Part shown: piece by piece, positions 1 to 5,063 of the stretch
Numbering within the stretch: the first letter of the stretch is position 1
How the letters are laid out: every line of letters begins with the position of its first letter
Source: an uncultured bacterium
GTDB taxonomy: Bacteria > Bacillota > Clostridia > Oscillospirales > Acutalibacteraceae
Direction: 5' to 3'
DNA: 5,549 nucleotides
Assembly: GCA_945949625.1 (NCBI GenBank)
Contig: CAMFFI010000085.1
Coordinates: 1 to 5,549 of the forward strand
Program-made: the position numbers and the translations under genes
The notes under the pieces: generated by a model
What the model saw: the letters and a program-made list of their open reading frames with translations, nothing else
The model's database searches: none
Told to the model about the DNA's origin: nothing

Positions 1-1
1 A

Positions 2-847
2 CCTTTCGCCGTAGTTTTTGCCGCTATGGGTATAACATTTGAAGAATCCAATTTCTTTATTGAAAGCTTTAAAGAAACAGGCGCAATTGACCGTACAGTG
101 CTTTTTATCAATTTGGCAAACGACCCTGCAATCGAGCGTATTTCAACGCCGCGTATGGCTCTTACAGCCGCAGAATACCTGGCTTTTGAAGAAAATATGC
201 ACGTTCTTGTAATTATGACGGATATTACAAACTACGCCGATGCACTTCGTGAGGTTTCAGCCGCTCGAAAGGAAGTACCGGGCAGACGCGGTTATCCGGG
301 ATATATGTACACCGACCTTGCAACTCTTTATGAGCGTGCAGGACGTCAAAGAGGTAAGGACGGTTCAATCACCTTAATTCCTATTTTAACAATGCCTGAG
401 GATGACAAAACTCATCCGATTCCTGACCTTACAGGTTATATTACAGAAGGACAAATTATCCTAAGCCGTGAGCTTTACCGTAAAAACGTCACTCCTCCGA
501 TTGATGTATTGCCTTCGTTGTCACGTTTAAAGGACAAGGGCATCGGTAAGGGTAAAACACGAGAGGACCATGCAAGTACAATGAATCAGCTTTTCTCTGC
601 ATATGCAAGAGGAAAGGACGCTAAGGAGCTTATGGTAATTTTAGGCGAAGCTGCACTTACCGACATTGACAAGCTCTATGCAAAATTTGCTGATGAATTT
701 GAAAAGCAGTATGTTTCACAGGGTTACAATACCAACCGCGAAATCGAGGAAACCTTAGATTTAGGCTGGAAATTGTTATCAATTTTACCAAGGTCGGAGC
801 TGAAAAGAATTGATGATAAATACCTTGATATATATTATGGCAAATAA
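2..847 (+). CDS. ntpB: V-type ATP synthase subunit B, C-terminal part (5' end outside window)
   Basis: This is the regulatory, non-catalytic nucleotide-binding subunit of the V/A-type rotary ATPase. It alternates with catalytic subunit A in the cytoplasmic A3B3 head, which couples ATP to H+ or Na+ movement. The frame is open from base 2, so about 281 residues are visible out of the roughly 460 usual for the family; the N-terminal barrel and the start of the nucleotide-binding domain lie upstream. Family-typical blocks are seen in order: FAVVFAAMGITFEE at the left edge, LANDPAIERISTPR, EVPGRRGYPGYMYTDLATLY, ILTMPEDDKTHPIPDLTGYI, then PPIDVLPSLSRL and the C-terminal EETLDLGWKLLSILP. By family knowledge, the Arg of PSLSR (codon 524-526) corresponds to the arginine finger that completes the A-subunit active site. 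Subunit D follows after 12 bases, the usual B-D order. The ATG at 26 is an internal Met, not the start. The identification is secure; choosing B over A rests on these blocks. Confidence 0.97.
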   Translation, partial: PFAVVFAAMGITFEESNFFIESFKETGAIDRTVLFINLANDPAIERISTPRMALTAAEYLAFEENMHVLVIMTDITNYADALREVSAARKEVPGRRGYPGYMYTDLATLYERAGRQRGKDGSITLIPILTMPEDDKTHPIPDLTGYITEGQIILSRELYRKNVTPPIDVLPSLSRLKDKGIGKGKTREDHASTMNQLFSAYARGKDAKELMVILGEAALTDIDKLYAKFADEFEKQYVSQGYNTNREIEETLDLGWKLLSILPRSELKRIDDKYLDIYYGK

Positions 848-859
848 GGTGTGATATAA

Positions 860-1507
860 ATGGCATCCACACAAGTAAATCCTACCCGAATGGAGCTTAC
901 AAGGCTGAAAAAGAAGCTTGTAACAGCCACAAGAGGACATAAGCTGTTAAAGGATAAACGTGACGAGCTTATGCGGCAGTTTCTTGATTTGGTTCGAGAA
1001 AACAAGGAATTAAGGGAAAAGGTTGAAAAGGGAATAGAAAAAGCAAACAAAAATTTTGTTCTTGCCCGTGCGTCTATGAGCGAAGAGGCACTCTATACGG
1101 CTTTGCTTGCACCAAAACAGGATATTTCAATAGATGTTGATACCAAAAACGTTATGAGTGTTGATATACCTGTATTTGACGTAAAAACAAGAACGCCCGA
1201 CAAAAACGATATTTTTTCCTACGGTTTTGCTTTCACATCTTCAGATTTAGATGACGCTGTATTTTCTCTTTCAGAAATTTTACCCGATATGCTAAGACTT
1301 GCAGAGGTTGAAAAATCCTGTCAGTTAATGGCGGCTGAAATCGAAAAAACTCGCCGAAGAGTTAATGCTCTGGAGCATGTTATGATTCCCGATACACAGG
1401 AAAAAATTAAATACATTACAATGAAGCTTGACGAAAACGAGCGTTCAACTCAAACAAGGCTGATGAAAGTCAAGGATATGATGTTGAAAGAAGCTCACGG
1501 GTATTAG
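860..1507 (+). CDS. ntpD: V-type ATP synthase subunit D
   Basis: This is the central-stalk (rotor shaft) subunit of the V/A-type ATPase. It runs through the A3B3 head and transmits rotation to subunit F and the membrane ring. The protein is 215 residues, normal for the family. It opens with the characteristic NPTRMELTRLKKKLVTATRGHKLLKDKRDEL segment (about residues 7-38), the start of a long basic coiled-coil helix. A more variable globular middle follows (about 75-140), then a second long charged helix (about 150-210, with ALEHVMIPDTQEKIKYI) that pairs with the first. The start is supported by an AAGGTG ribosome binding site at 846-851, which overlaps the ntpB stop codon, so the two genes are probably translationally coupled. 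No further ATPase gene follows; a terminator lies 26 bases after the stop, so this looks like the end of the operon. No frameshift or missing segment is visible. Confidence 0.97.
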   Translation: MASTQVNPTRMELTRLKKKLVTATRGHKLLKDKRDELMRQFLDLVRENKELREKVEKGIEKANKNFVLARASMSEEALYTALLAPKQDISIDVDTKNVMSVDIPVFDVKTRTPDKNDIFSYGFAFTSSDLDDAVFSLSEILPDMLRLAEVEKSCQLMAAEIEKTRRRVNALEHVMIPDTQEKIKYITMKLDENERSTQTRLMKVKDMMLKEAHGY

Positions 1508-1533
1508 TTCAAAAATTAATAATAATAATTAAA

Positions 1534-1583
1534 AAACGCACACAATACAGAATTATTCTGATTTTGTGTGCGTTTAACTTTTT
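1534..1583. terminator. Hairpin terminator after ntpD, probably bidirectional
   Basis: A perfect 12-bp stem pairs 1534-1545 (AAACGCACACAA) with 1564-1575 (TTGTGTGCGTTT). Inside it is a second hairpin, CAGAA (1548-1552) with TTCTG (1556-1560). On the plus strand it is followed by TTTAAC and a five-T run at 1579-1583. On the minus strand the stem runs straight into the complement of the six A's at 1531-1536, an even better U-tract. It can therefore end the ATPase operon and catch read-through from degV. No test of folding energy was possible. Confidence 0.85.
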
Positions 1584-1661
1584 GTAAGAATTACATATAT
1601 AAGTATTATTATTCATTATAAGTCTGACTATGTGTAAAAACTAATGTAATTAAATTGTAAT

Positions 1662-1702
1662 AAAAAGGTCTTTTAATTATTATAAAGAAAATTAAAAGAC
1701 CT
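1662..1702 (-). terminator. Intrinsic terminator of the degV gene
   Basis: A perfect 13-bp stem pairs 1690-1702 with 1666-1678 (AGGTCTTTTAATT and its complement), with an 11-base loop. Read on the minus strand, the stem begins 30 bases after the degV stop codon and ends in a run of U's (complement of the A's at 1662-1666). There is no T-tract on the plus-strand side, so it acts chiefly for degV. The stem is mostly A-T, hence only moderately stable; the hairpin at 1534-1575 would be a second stop behind it. Confidence 0.85.
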
Positions 1703-1732
1703 GAATAAAACAAAAATATATCTAAACTGTAA

Positions 1733-2605
1733 TCACATTGTAGTATTTCTATTGCCGTTAAAAAGAAGAGCAATCATTCCGGAACCAACGTGAGCACCAA
1801 TAACAGGACCGATTTTAAAAATCATAACTTCCTTAACCAGTGGTTTCAGCATTTCAGCCAGCTTATTTGCGCCTTCGGCATTGTCAGCATGAGCGACAAC
1901 AACAGTCTGGTTTTTTATATCAACGCAGTCACGCTTTATTTTTTTAACAAATTCATCGTAAACCTTATTTGTTCCTCTGATTTTTCCAATTGTTACTAAT
2001 TTGCCGTTTTCATCAACGCTGAGCATCGGCTTTATTTGCAAGGCCTTTCCAAAGGTTGCAGTAACTGCGGAAATTCTTCCGCCTCTTTTAAGCTGGTCTA
2101 AATCGTCAACAACAAAGAAATGGCAAATCTTTAATTTGTTTTCCTCAATATAATCCCTGAGCTGTTCAATTGTGTAGCCTTCTTTATACTTTTGAGCCGC
2201 CATATAAACAAGAAATCCCTGACCTGCCGAATCACAGCAAGGGTCAATGATATATATTTTCCTGTCGGGGTATTTCTCCTGCAAATCCTTTACAGCAATT
2301 TTACAGGTGTTGTAGCTTCCGCTTAATCCTAAGGAAATGCAAACATACAAAATATCTTTACCTTCTTTAAGATAAGGCTCAAAATAATTAAAATAAGAAT
2401 CGTAATTTATCTGACTTGTAGTAGCATTGATACCGCTTTTGAGCTTTGTGTAAAATTCATCAAGGCTCATTTCTCTTGCGTCAAGATAATATTTGTAGCT
2501 TTTTCCCTCCATTTGATATTCCATTGGCAATACGTCAACATTGTATTCCTTGGCAAGACTATCGGGAATGTCGCAAGAAGAGTCGGTTATAAGAACATAA
2601 TCCAT
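1733..2605 (-). CDS. DegV family fatty-acid-binding protein (FakB-like)
   Basis: DegV-family proteins are cytoplasmic carriers that hold a single fatty acid; in the well-studied FakB members, the kinase FakA phosphorylates the bound fatty acid for phospholipid synthesis. The protein has 290 residues, typical length, with family landmarks in order: the N-terminal strand YVLITDSSCDIP (3-14), the lipid-carboxylate-binding TTSQ (62-65), SLGLSGSYNT (91-100), DDLDQLKRGGRIS (167-179), KPMLSVDENGKL (192-203), and the C-terminal GPVIGAHVGSGMIAL (266-280). The start is fixed by GGAGGA (minus strand, 2616-2611) five bases before the ATG and by the family-standard N-terminus. The stop is followed by two terminators, so the gene appears monocistronic. 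It converges with ntpD and diverges from the ylmC-like gene. No FakA is in the window, and Clostridia usually carry several DegV paralogues, so the ligand and physiological role are unknown. Confidence 0.94.
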   Translation of the reverse strand: MDYVLITDSSCDIPDSLAKEYNVDVLPMEYQMEGKSYKYYLDAREMSLDEFYTKLKSGINATTSQINYDSYFNYFEPYLKEGKDILYVCISLGLSGSYNTCKIAVKDLQEKYPDRKIYIIDPCCDSAGQGFLVYMAAQKYKEGYTIEQLRDYIEENKLKICHFFVVDDLDQLKRGGRISAVTATFGKALQIKPMLSVDENGKLVTIGKIRGTNKVYDEFVKKIKRDCVDIKNQTVVVAHADNAEGANKLAEMLKPLVKEVMIFKIGPVIGAHVGSGMIALLFNGNRNTTM

Positions 2606-2634
2606 TTGAATCCTCCATAGTTATATTATTTAAT
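2606..2634 (+). promoter_or_regulatory. Candidate sigma-A promoter for the ylmC-like gene
   Basis: TTGAAT (2606-2611; four of six -35 bases) and TTTAAT (2629-2634; five of six -10 bases) are separated by 17 bases. Initiation would be near 2641, about 52 bases before the ATG at 2693. The boxes lie over the degV ribosome binding site and leader. The region is very AT-rich, so a chance match is possible. Confidence 0.4.
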
Positions 2635-2649
2635 TTGATAACATATAAA
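2621..2649 (+). promoter_or_regulatory. Possible sporulation sigma-E-like promoter for the ylmC-like gene
   Basis: TTATATT (2621-2627) resembles the sigma-E -35 element (ATATT core). After a 14-base spacer, CATATAAA (2642-2649) resembles its -10 element (CATACAAT in Bacillus). The spacing fits, and the gene belongs to a family restricted to endospore formers, but both boxes have mismatches and the DNA is AT-rich. It is an alternative or addition to the sigma-A candidate at 2606-2634. Confidence 0.25.
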
Positions 2650-2677
2650 TTGTATCAAAGAAGATGTTAAAAGTCAA
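2649..2677 (-). promoter_or_regulatory. Sigma-A-type promoter for the degV gene
   Basis: Read on the minus strand, TTGACT (2677-2672) is a -35 box with five of six consensus bases. Exactly 17 bases later comes TACAAT (2654-2649), a -10 box with five of six, preceded by TGA, which makes it an extended -10. Transcription would begin near 2642, giving a 5' untranslated region of about 37 bases that includes the GGAGGA ribosome binding site. This is the best-matching promoter in the window. Confidence 0.8.
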
Positions 2678-2692
2678 CAAAGGAGGATTACT

Positions 2693-2983
2693 ATGGGAAG
2701 ATGCAGATTTCAGGAATTAAGACGTAAAGAAGTGATTAATCAGCGAAACGGATTCAGAATAGGTTTCGTTGACGATTTAGAGATTAATACGGAAAGCGCC
2801 GATTTGCGCGCTTTAATAATATTCGGAAGATGTCGTTTCTTTGGTATTTTCGGCAGGGAAGATGACTTTGTAATCCCTTGGCAGAACATAAAGCTTATCG
2901 GAGAAGATACCATTCTGGTGGATTTTTGTGCGTCAAAGGGCGAAAAACGTGAAAAAAGGGGATTCTTTGGCAAAAAATTCTGA
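2693..2983 (+). CDS. ylmC: YlmC/YmxH family sporulation protein (PRC-barrel domain)
   Basis: This small protein of 96 residues matches the YlmC/YmxH family in its whole length. It starts CRFQELRRKEVINQRNGFRIGFVDDLEI (4-31), continues with a strand and turn LIIFGRCRFFGIFGREDDFVIPW (41-63), and then NIKLIGEDTILVD (65-77). These form one PRC-barrel, a small beta-barrel thought to mediate protein or RNA contacts. The family is known mainly by its occurrence in endospore formers; its biochemical role is not established. The tail (81-96) is strongly basic (KGEKREKRGFFGKKF). There is no signal peptide or membrane segment, so it should be cytoplasmic. A strong AGGAGGA ribosome binding site (2681-2687) precedes the ATG by five bases. 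It is divergent from degV and probably a single-gene unit. Assignment between the Bacillus paralogues YlmC and YmxH cannot be made from this sequence. Confidence 0.9.
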   Translation: MGRCRFQELRRKEVINQRNGFRIGFVDDLEINTESADLRALIIFGRCRFFGIFGREDDFVIPWQNIKLIGEDTILVDFCASKGEKREKRGFFGKKF

Positions 2984-3004
2984 CTTTAAAAATTCGGCGT
3001 GGTA

Positions 3005-3027
3005 AGCTGTTTTGACGAAAATCAGCT
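3005..3027 (+). terminator. Weak hairpin downstream of the ylmC-like gene
   Basis: AGCTGTTTT (3005-3013) can pair with AAAA-T-CAGCT (3018-3027) around a GACG loop, with one bulged T at 3022. It lies 21 bases after the stop codon, the right place for a terminator, but what follows is AAATAATTTG rather than a T-run. It may be a poor terminator or an mRNA 3' end stabiliser. A second hairpin, made only of A-T pairs (3058-3065 with 3071-3078), follows and has T's at 3082-3086. Confidence 0.3.
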
Positions 3028-3151
3028 AAATAATTTGTGTAATACTTACAAAGAATTATTTTATTAAAGAAATAAAATGGCTTTTTAATGCTGTATAGGA
3101 ATTAAATCTCGTTTTTGAAAATTTGCATTTTTTAAATCTTTGTGTTTTAAT

Positions 3152-3180
3152 ACAATTCGAAATTGTGTGTTTGATAAAAT
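3152..3180 (+). promoter_or_regulatory. Candidate extended -10 promoter for the SleB-type gene, with palindrome
   Basis: TGATAAAAT (3172-3180) is an extended -10 element (TG, one base, then TAAAAT with five of six consensus bases). No good -35 lies at the proper distance; that space is occupied by a perfect inverted repeat, ACAATT-CGA-AATTGT (3152-3166), which could be an operator. Transcription would start near 3187, about 50 bases before the TTG start. A weaker alternative is TTGCAT (3123-3128), 17 bases, TTTAAT (3146-3151). Confidence 0.35.
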
Positions 3181-3221
3181 TTTAACGACTAAAGAAGAAG
3201 TATGCTTGCATACCCAAATCA

Positions 3222-3239
3222 AGGGAGGATAAATTTTTG
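3222..3239 (+). promoter_or_regulatory. Ribosome binding site that fixes a TTG start codon
   Basis: AGGGAGGA (3222-3229) is a strong Shine-Dalgarno sequence seven bases before TTG (3237-3239). The frame has a stop at 3183-3185 and offers no ATG between there and the conserved part of the protein, so the TTG is the only well-placed start. A short perfect hairpin, GTATG-CTTG-CATAC (3200-3213), lies eight bases before the ribosome binding site. Confidence 0.8.
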
Positions 3240-4094
3240 AGACGCAAAAATGCAAAGCACATTGCAAATGTGCAAAAAGAATCAAAAAACAAAAAACCAC
3301 TCTTACAAAGGACGTATATTAAATTCTCAGCTTTTGTTATTGCTTTTGTTTTAATAGGTGCCGCATTGATTGTACCTACAACAACTTTAGCTCCTGATGT
3401 TGAAGCTATCGCAAACCAAAAAGCAATTGCTTTCAGTGTAGGCGATTTGGAAGATTTTTCAGATGTAATAGTTTCAAACTGCAAAACAGAAGTTGCTACC
3501 GAGCCTGTAACTGAGCAGGAAACCAAAGAAACAACCGAACCTGCTGTCAAGGAAGAGGAAGAAACTCAGCCTGTTACTGAAGAAACGACTGAGCCTGAAA
3601 CAGAGGAAGAAACCGAAACAGAGGCAACCGAAGATAAGACAAGTTCAACAATTGTTGACGAGGTTTCATCAAGCGTTTCTAAAAGCGACTACCTTATTTC
3701 CATAAGTAATCCGGATGAAAACTATAATCCGGGAACTGTTTATCTTTCAGACAGTGACAGAGATTTGCTTGAAAGACTTGTAATGGGAGAGGCCGGCGCA
3801 CAGGGCTTTACAGGATGTGCTTTAGTTGCACAAGCTGTAAAAGACACAATGGTTTCAGACGGAATCAGCACTGTTTCAGACGTTATTTCAAAATATGGTT
3901 ACTACGGCAGTACTTCAAATAGGCCGAACAGTGACGCTGTGGAAGCTGTAAGCTACATATTCGACCAGAACGGCTCAGCAGTTCAGCATAGAATTATGTA
4001 TTTCTATGATACAAAATTTTGCTCAAGTAAATGGCACGAAACTCAGAACTTTGTTCTTGAATATTGCGGAACAAGATATTTTGACAGAGCTTAA
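3237..4094 (+). CDS. Membrane-anchored SleB-type cell wall hydrolase
   Basis: The C-terminal domain (about residues 169-285) fits the SleB/CwlJ-type cell wall hydrolase family (Hydrolase_2), peptidoglycan-cleaving enzymes first known from spore cortex breakdown in germination. The signature is DRDLLERLVMGEAGAQGFTGCALVAQAV (174-201), with Glu185 of GEAGAQG as the probable catalytic acid; conserved aromatic blocks RIMYFYD (252-258) and TRYFDRA (279-285) follow. The 285-residue protein begins with a short basic cytoplasmic tail (1-29, many K/R) and one hydrophobic segment (about 30-47), read as a signal anchor or uncleaved signal, so the enzyme should face the cell wall. Residues 84-135 are an acidic Thr/Glu/Pro linker. 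No spore peptidoglycan-binding or LysM domain is seen, unlike Bacillus SleB, so the name SleB should not be transferred; a vegetative or sporulation role is equally open. The start is TTG. It is a single-gene unit ending in a strong terminator. The family call is firm, the exact function is not. Confidence 0.85.
   Translation: MRRKNAKHIANVQKESKNKKPLLQRTYIKFSAFVIAFVLIGAALIVPTTTLAPDVEAIANQKAIAFSVGDLEDFSDVIVSNCKTEVATEPVTEQETKETTEPAVKEEEETQPVTEETTEPETEEETETEATEDKTSSTIVDEVSSSVSKSDYLISISNPDENYNPGTVYLSDSDRDLLERLVMGEAGAQGFTGCALVAQAVKDTMVSDGISTVSDVISKYGYYGSTSNRPNSDAVEAVSYIFDQNGSAVQHRIMYFYDTKFCSSKWHETQNFVLEYCGTRYFDRA
3498..3635 (+). repeat. Acidic Thr/Glu/Pro low-complexity repeat inside the hydrolase gene
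   Basis: Residues 88-133 consist almost wholly of T, E, P, V, Q and K, built on imperfect units such as TEP (88-90, 100-102, 118-120) and PVTE (90-93, 112-115), ending in ETEEETETEATED. The matching DNA repeats GAGCCTG and GARGAAACY-like units. It is best read as an extended, negatively charged spacer holding the catalytic domain away from the membrane, and is likely variable in length between strains. Confidence 0.8.
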
Positions 4095-4115
4095 TTAAAA
4101 ACTTAATAAAAAATT

Positions 4116-4149
4116 AAAATCAAGTATGAAAAATACTTGATTTTTTTTT
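4116..4149 (+). terminator. Strong intrinsic terminator of the SleB-type gene
   Basis: TCAAGTAT (4120-4127) pairs perfectly with ATACTTGA (4133-4140) around a GAAAA loop. The stem can extend by four A-T pairs (4116-4119 with 4141-4144), and a run of nine T's occupies 4141-4149. It starts 21 bases after the stop codon and is the most canonical terminator in the window. Confidence 0.93.
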
Positions 4150-4165
4150 ATTACTGTGGTATTAT
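4137..4165 (+). promoter_or_regulatory. Sigma-A promoter of the rpsB-tsf operon
   Basis: TTGATT (4137-4142; four of six -35 bases) is followed after exactly 17 bases by TATTAT (4160-4165; five of six -10 bases). Transcription would start near 4172, giving a leader of about 109 bases before rpsB. The -35 box is made from the last bases of the upstream terminator stem and the start of its T-run. Confidence 0.7.
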
Positions 4166-4171
4166 ATTTAG

Positions 4172-4280
4172 GCATTTCGCACGCTGATGCTTATCGGTTG
4201 GGTGCAGAAGAGTGTTTTTTCTGTAATATCCGATAAAAACAAAAGCACAGCGGAGGTTTTAACCTAAGGAGGAAATTAAA
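4172..4280 (+). promoter_or_regulatory. Structured 5' leader of rpsB, possible S2 autoregulatory element
   Basis: The untranslated leader has several pairings seen directly. CGCTG (4182-4186) pairs with CAGCG (4248-4252), and TTATCGG (4191-4197) with CCGATAA (4230-4236). Nested inside, CAGAA (4205-4209) pairs with TTCTG (4219-4223), giving one long interrupted stem. AGGTT-TT-AACCT (4254-4265) forms a small hairpin directly before the ribosome binding site AAGGAGGA (4266-4273), seven bases from the ATG. Ribosomal-protein operons commonly carry leaders that bind their own product; that this one binds S2 is inference from position and structure. It does not resemble a T-box or a metabolite riboswitch that I recognise. 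Confidence 0.55.
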
Positions 4281-5021
4281 ATGGCAGTAGTATCCATGAA
4301 ACAACTTTTGGAGGCCGGCGTACATTTCGGTCACCAGACAAGAAGATGGAACCCTAAAATGGCTGAATACATCTTCACAGAACGCAACGGTATTTATATT
4401 ATCGACTTGCAGAAAACAGTTAAAAAGCTTGAAGAAGCTTACAACTTTGTAAAAGAAGTTGCAGCTGAAGGCAAAAATGTACTTTTCGTAGGCACAAAAA
4501 AGCAGGCTCAGGATTCAGTTAAGGAAGAGGCAGAGCGTGCAGAGGCTTACTATGTAAACGCAAGATGGCTTGGCGGTATGCTTACAAACTTTACAACAAT
4601 TCGCAGAAGAATTGCTCGTTTAAAACAGCTCCGTGCAATGCAGGAAGACGGAACATTCGATTTACTTCCAAAGAAAGAAGTAATTAAATTAAATCTTGAA
4701 ATTGAAAAGCTTGAGAAGTTTATGGGCGGAATTAAGGATATGACCGAAATGCCCGGTGCACTTTTCATTGTTGACCCAAGAAAAGAAAGAATCGCTGTTT
4801 CTGAAGCTAAAAAATTAGGTATCCCGGTTGTAGCTATTGTTGATACAAACTGCGATCCTGACGAAATTGATTATGTAATTCCCGGAAACGACGACGCTAT
4901 TCGTGCAGTAAAACTTATTGCAGGCGCAATGGCTGACGCTATTATCGAAGGCAGAGAGGGACAGGTTGGCGCTGCTGCCGTTGATAATGACGACGAACAG
5001 GCTGAAGAAGCTGCTGAATAA
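4281..5021 (+). CDS. rpsB: 30S ribosomal protein S2
   Basis: S2 sits on the back of the small ribosomal subunit, between head and body, and is needed for S1 or leader-dependent initiation and 30S assembly. The 246-residue protein has the usual length and all landmarks: LLEAGVHFGHQTRRWNPKM (9-27), IYIIDLQKT (38-46), NVLFVGTKKQAQ (66-77), RWLGGMLTNFTTI (95-107), a long charged helical hairpin (108-148), then MPGALFIVDPRKERIAVSEAKKLGIPVVAIVDTNCDPD (157-194) and IPGNDDAIRA (200-209). The C-terminal tail (232-246) is strongly acidic (DNDDEQAEEAAE), a common variable extension. The start is set by AAGGAGGA at 4266-4273 and by alignment with the family N-terminus. It heads an operon with tsf, 42 bases downstream, with no terminator between. 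Expression is likely driven by the promoter at 4137-4165 and perhaps controlled by the leader. Confidence 0.98.
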   Translation: MAVVSMKQLLEAGVHFGHQTRRWNPKMAEYIFTERNGIYIIDLQKTVKKLEEAYNFVKEVAAEGKNVLFVGTKKQAQDSVKEEAERAEAYYVNARWLGGMLTNFTTIRRRIARLKQLRAMQEDGTFDLLPKKEVIKLNLEIEKLEKFMGGIKDMTEMPGALFIVDPRKERIAVSEAKKLGIPVVAIVDTNCDPDEIDYVIPGNDDAIRAVKLIAGAMADAIIEGREGQVGAAAVDNDDEQAEEAAE

Positions 5022-5063
5022 TTTGCATTGTAAAACAAAAGAATTACGAGAGGATTGATATAT

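Noticed and set aside
1590..1650. Inverted repeat ATTACAT (1590-1596) and ATGTAAT (1644-1650) between the terminators
   Set aside because: Seven A-T-rich bases separated by 47 in very AT-rich DNA is expected by chance and has no supporting context.
1790..1999. Plus-strand open frame of 69 codons inside degV
   Set aside because: It lies wholly antisense to the DegV coding region, which has clear family motifs. No recognisable protein.
2740..2973. Minus-strand open frame of 77 codons opposite the ylmC-like gene
   Set aside because: The plus-strand frame has a strong ribosome binding site and full-length family match; the reverse frame has neither.
2984..3236. Possible small gene or riboswitch in the AT-rich gap before the hydrolase gene
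   Set aside because: No open frame with a ribosome binding site and no riboswitch fold that I recognise was found, only weak AT hairpins, promoter-like boxes and one palindrome.
3182..3550. Minus-strand open frame of 122 codons opposite the start of the hydrolase gene
   Set aside because: It lies antisense to a recognisable gene, and its Ser/Val-rich reading is what the reverse of the Thr/Glu-rich coding sequence gives. It shows no family resemblance.
3498..3635. Tandem repeat that might be a CRISPR array or mobile-element remnant
   Set aside because: The units are imperfect, in frame and encode a continuous T/E/P-rich linker; there are no regular spacers or terminal repeats.
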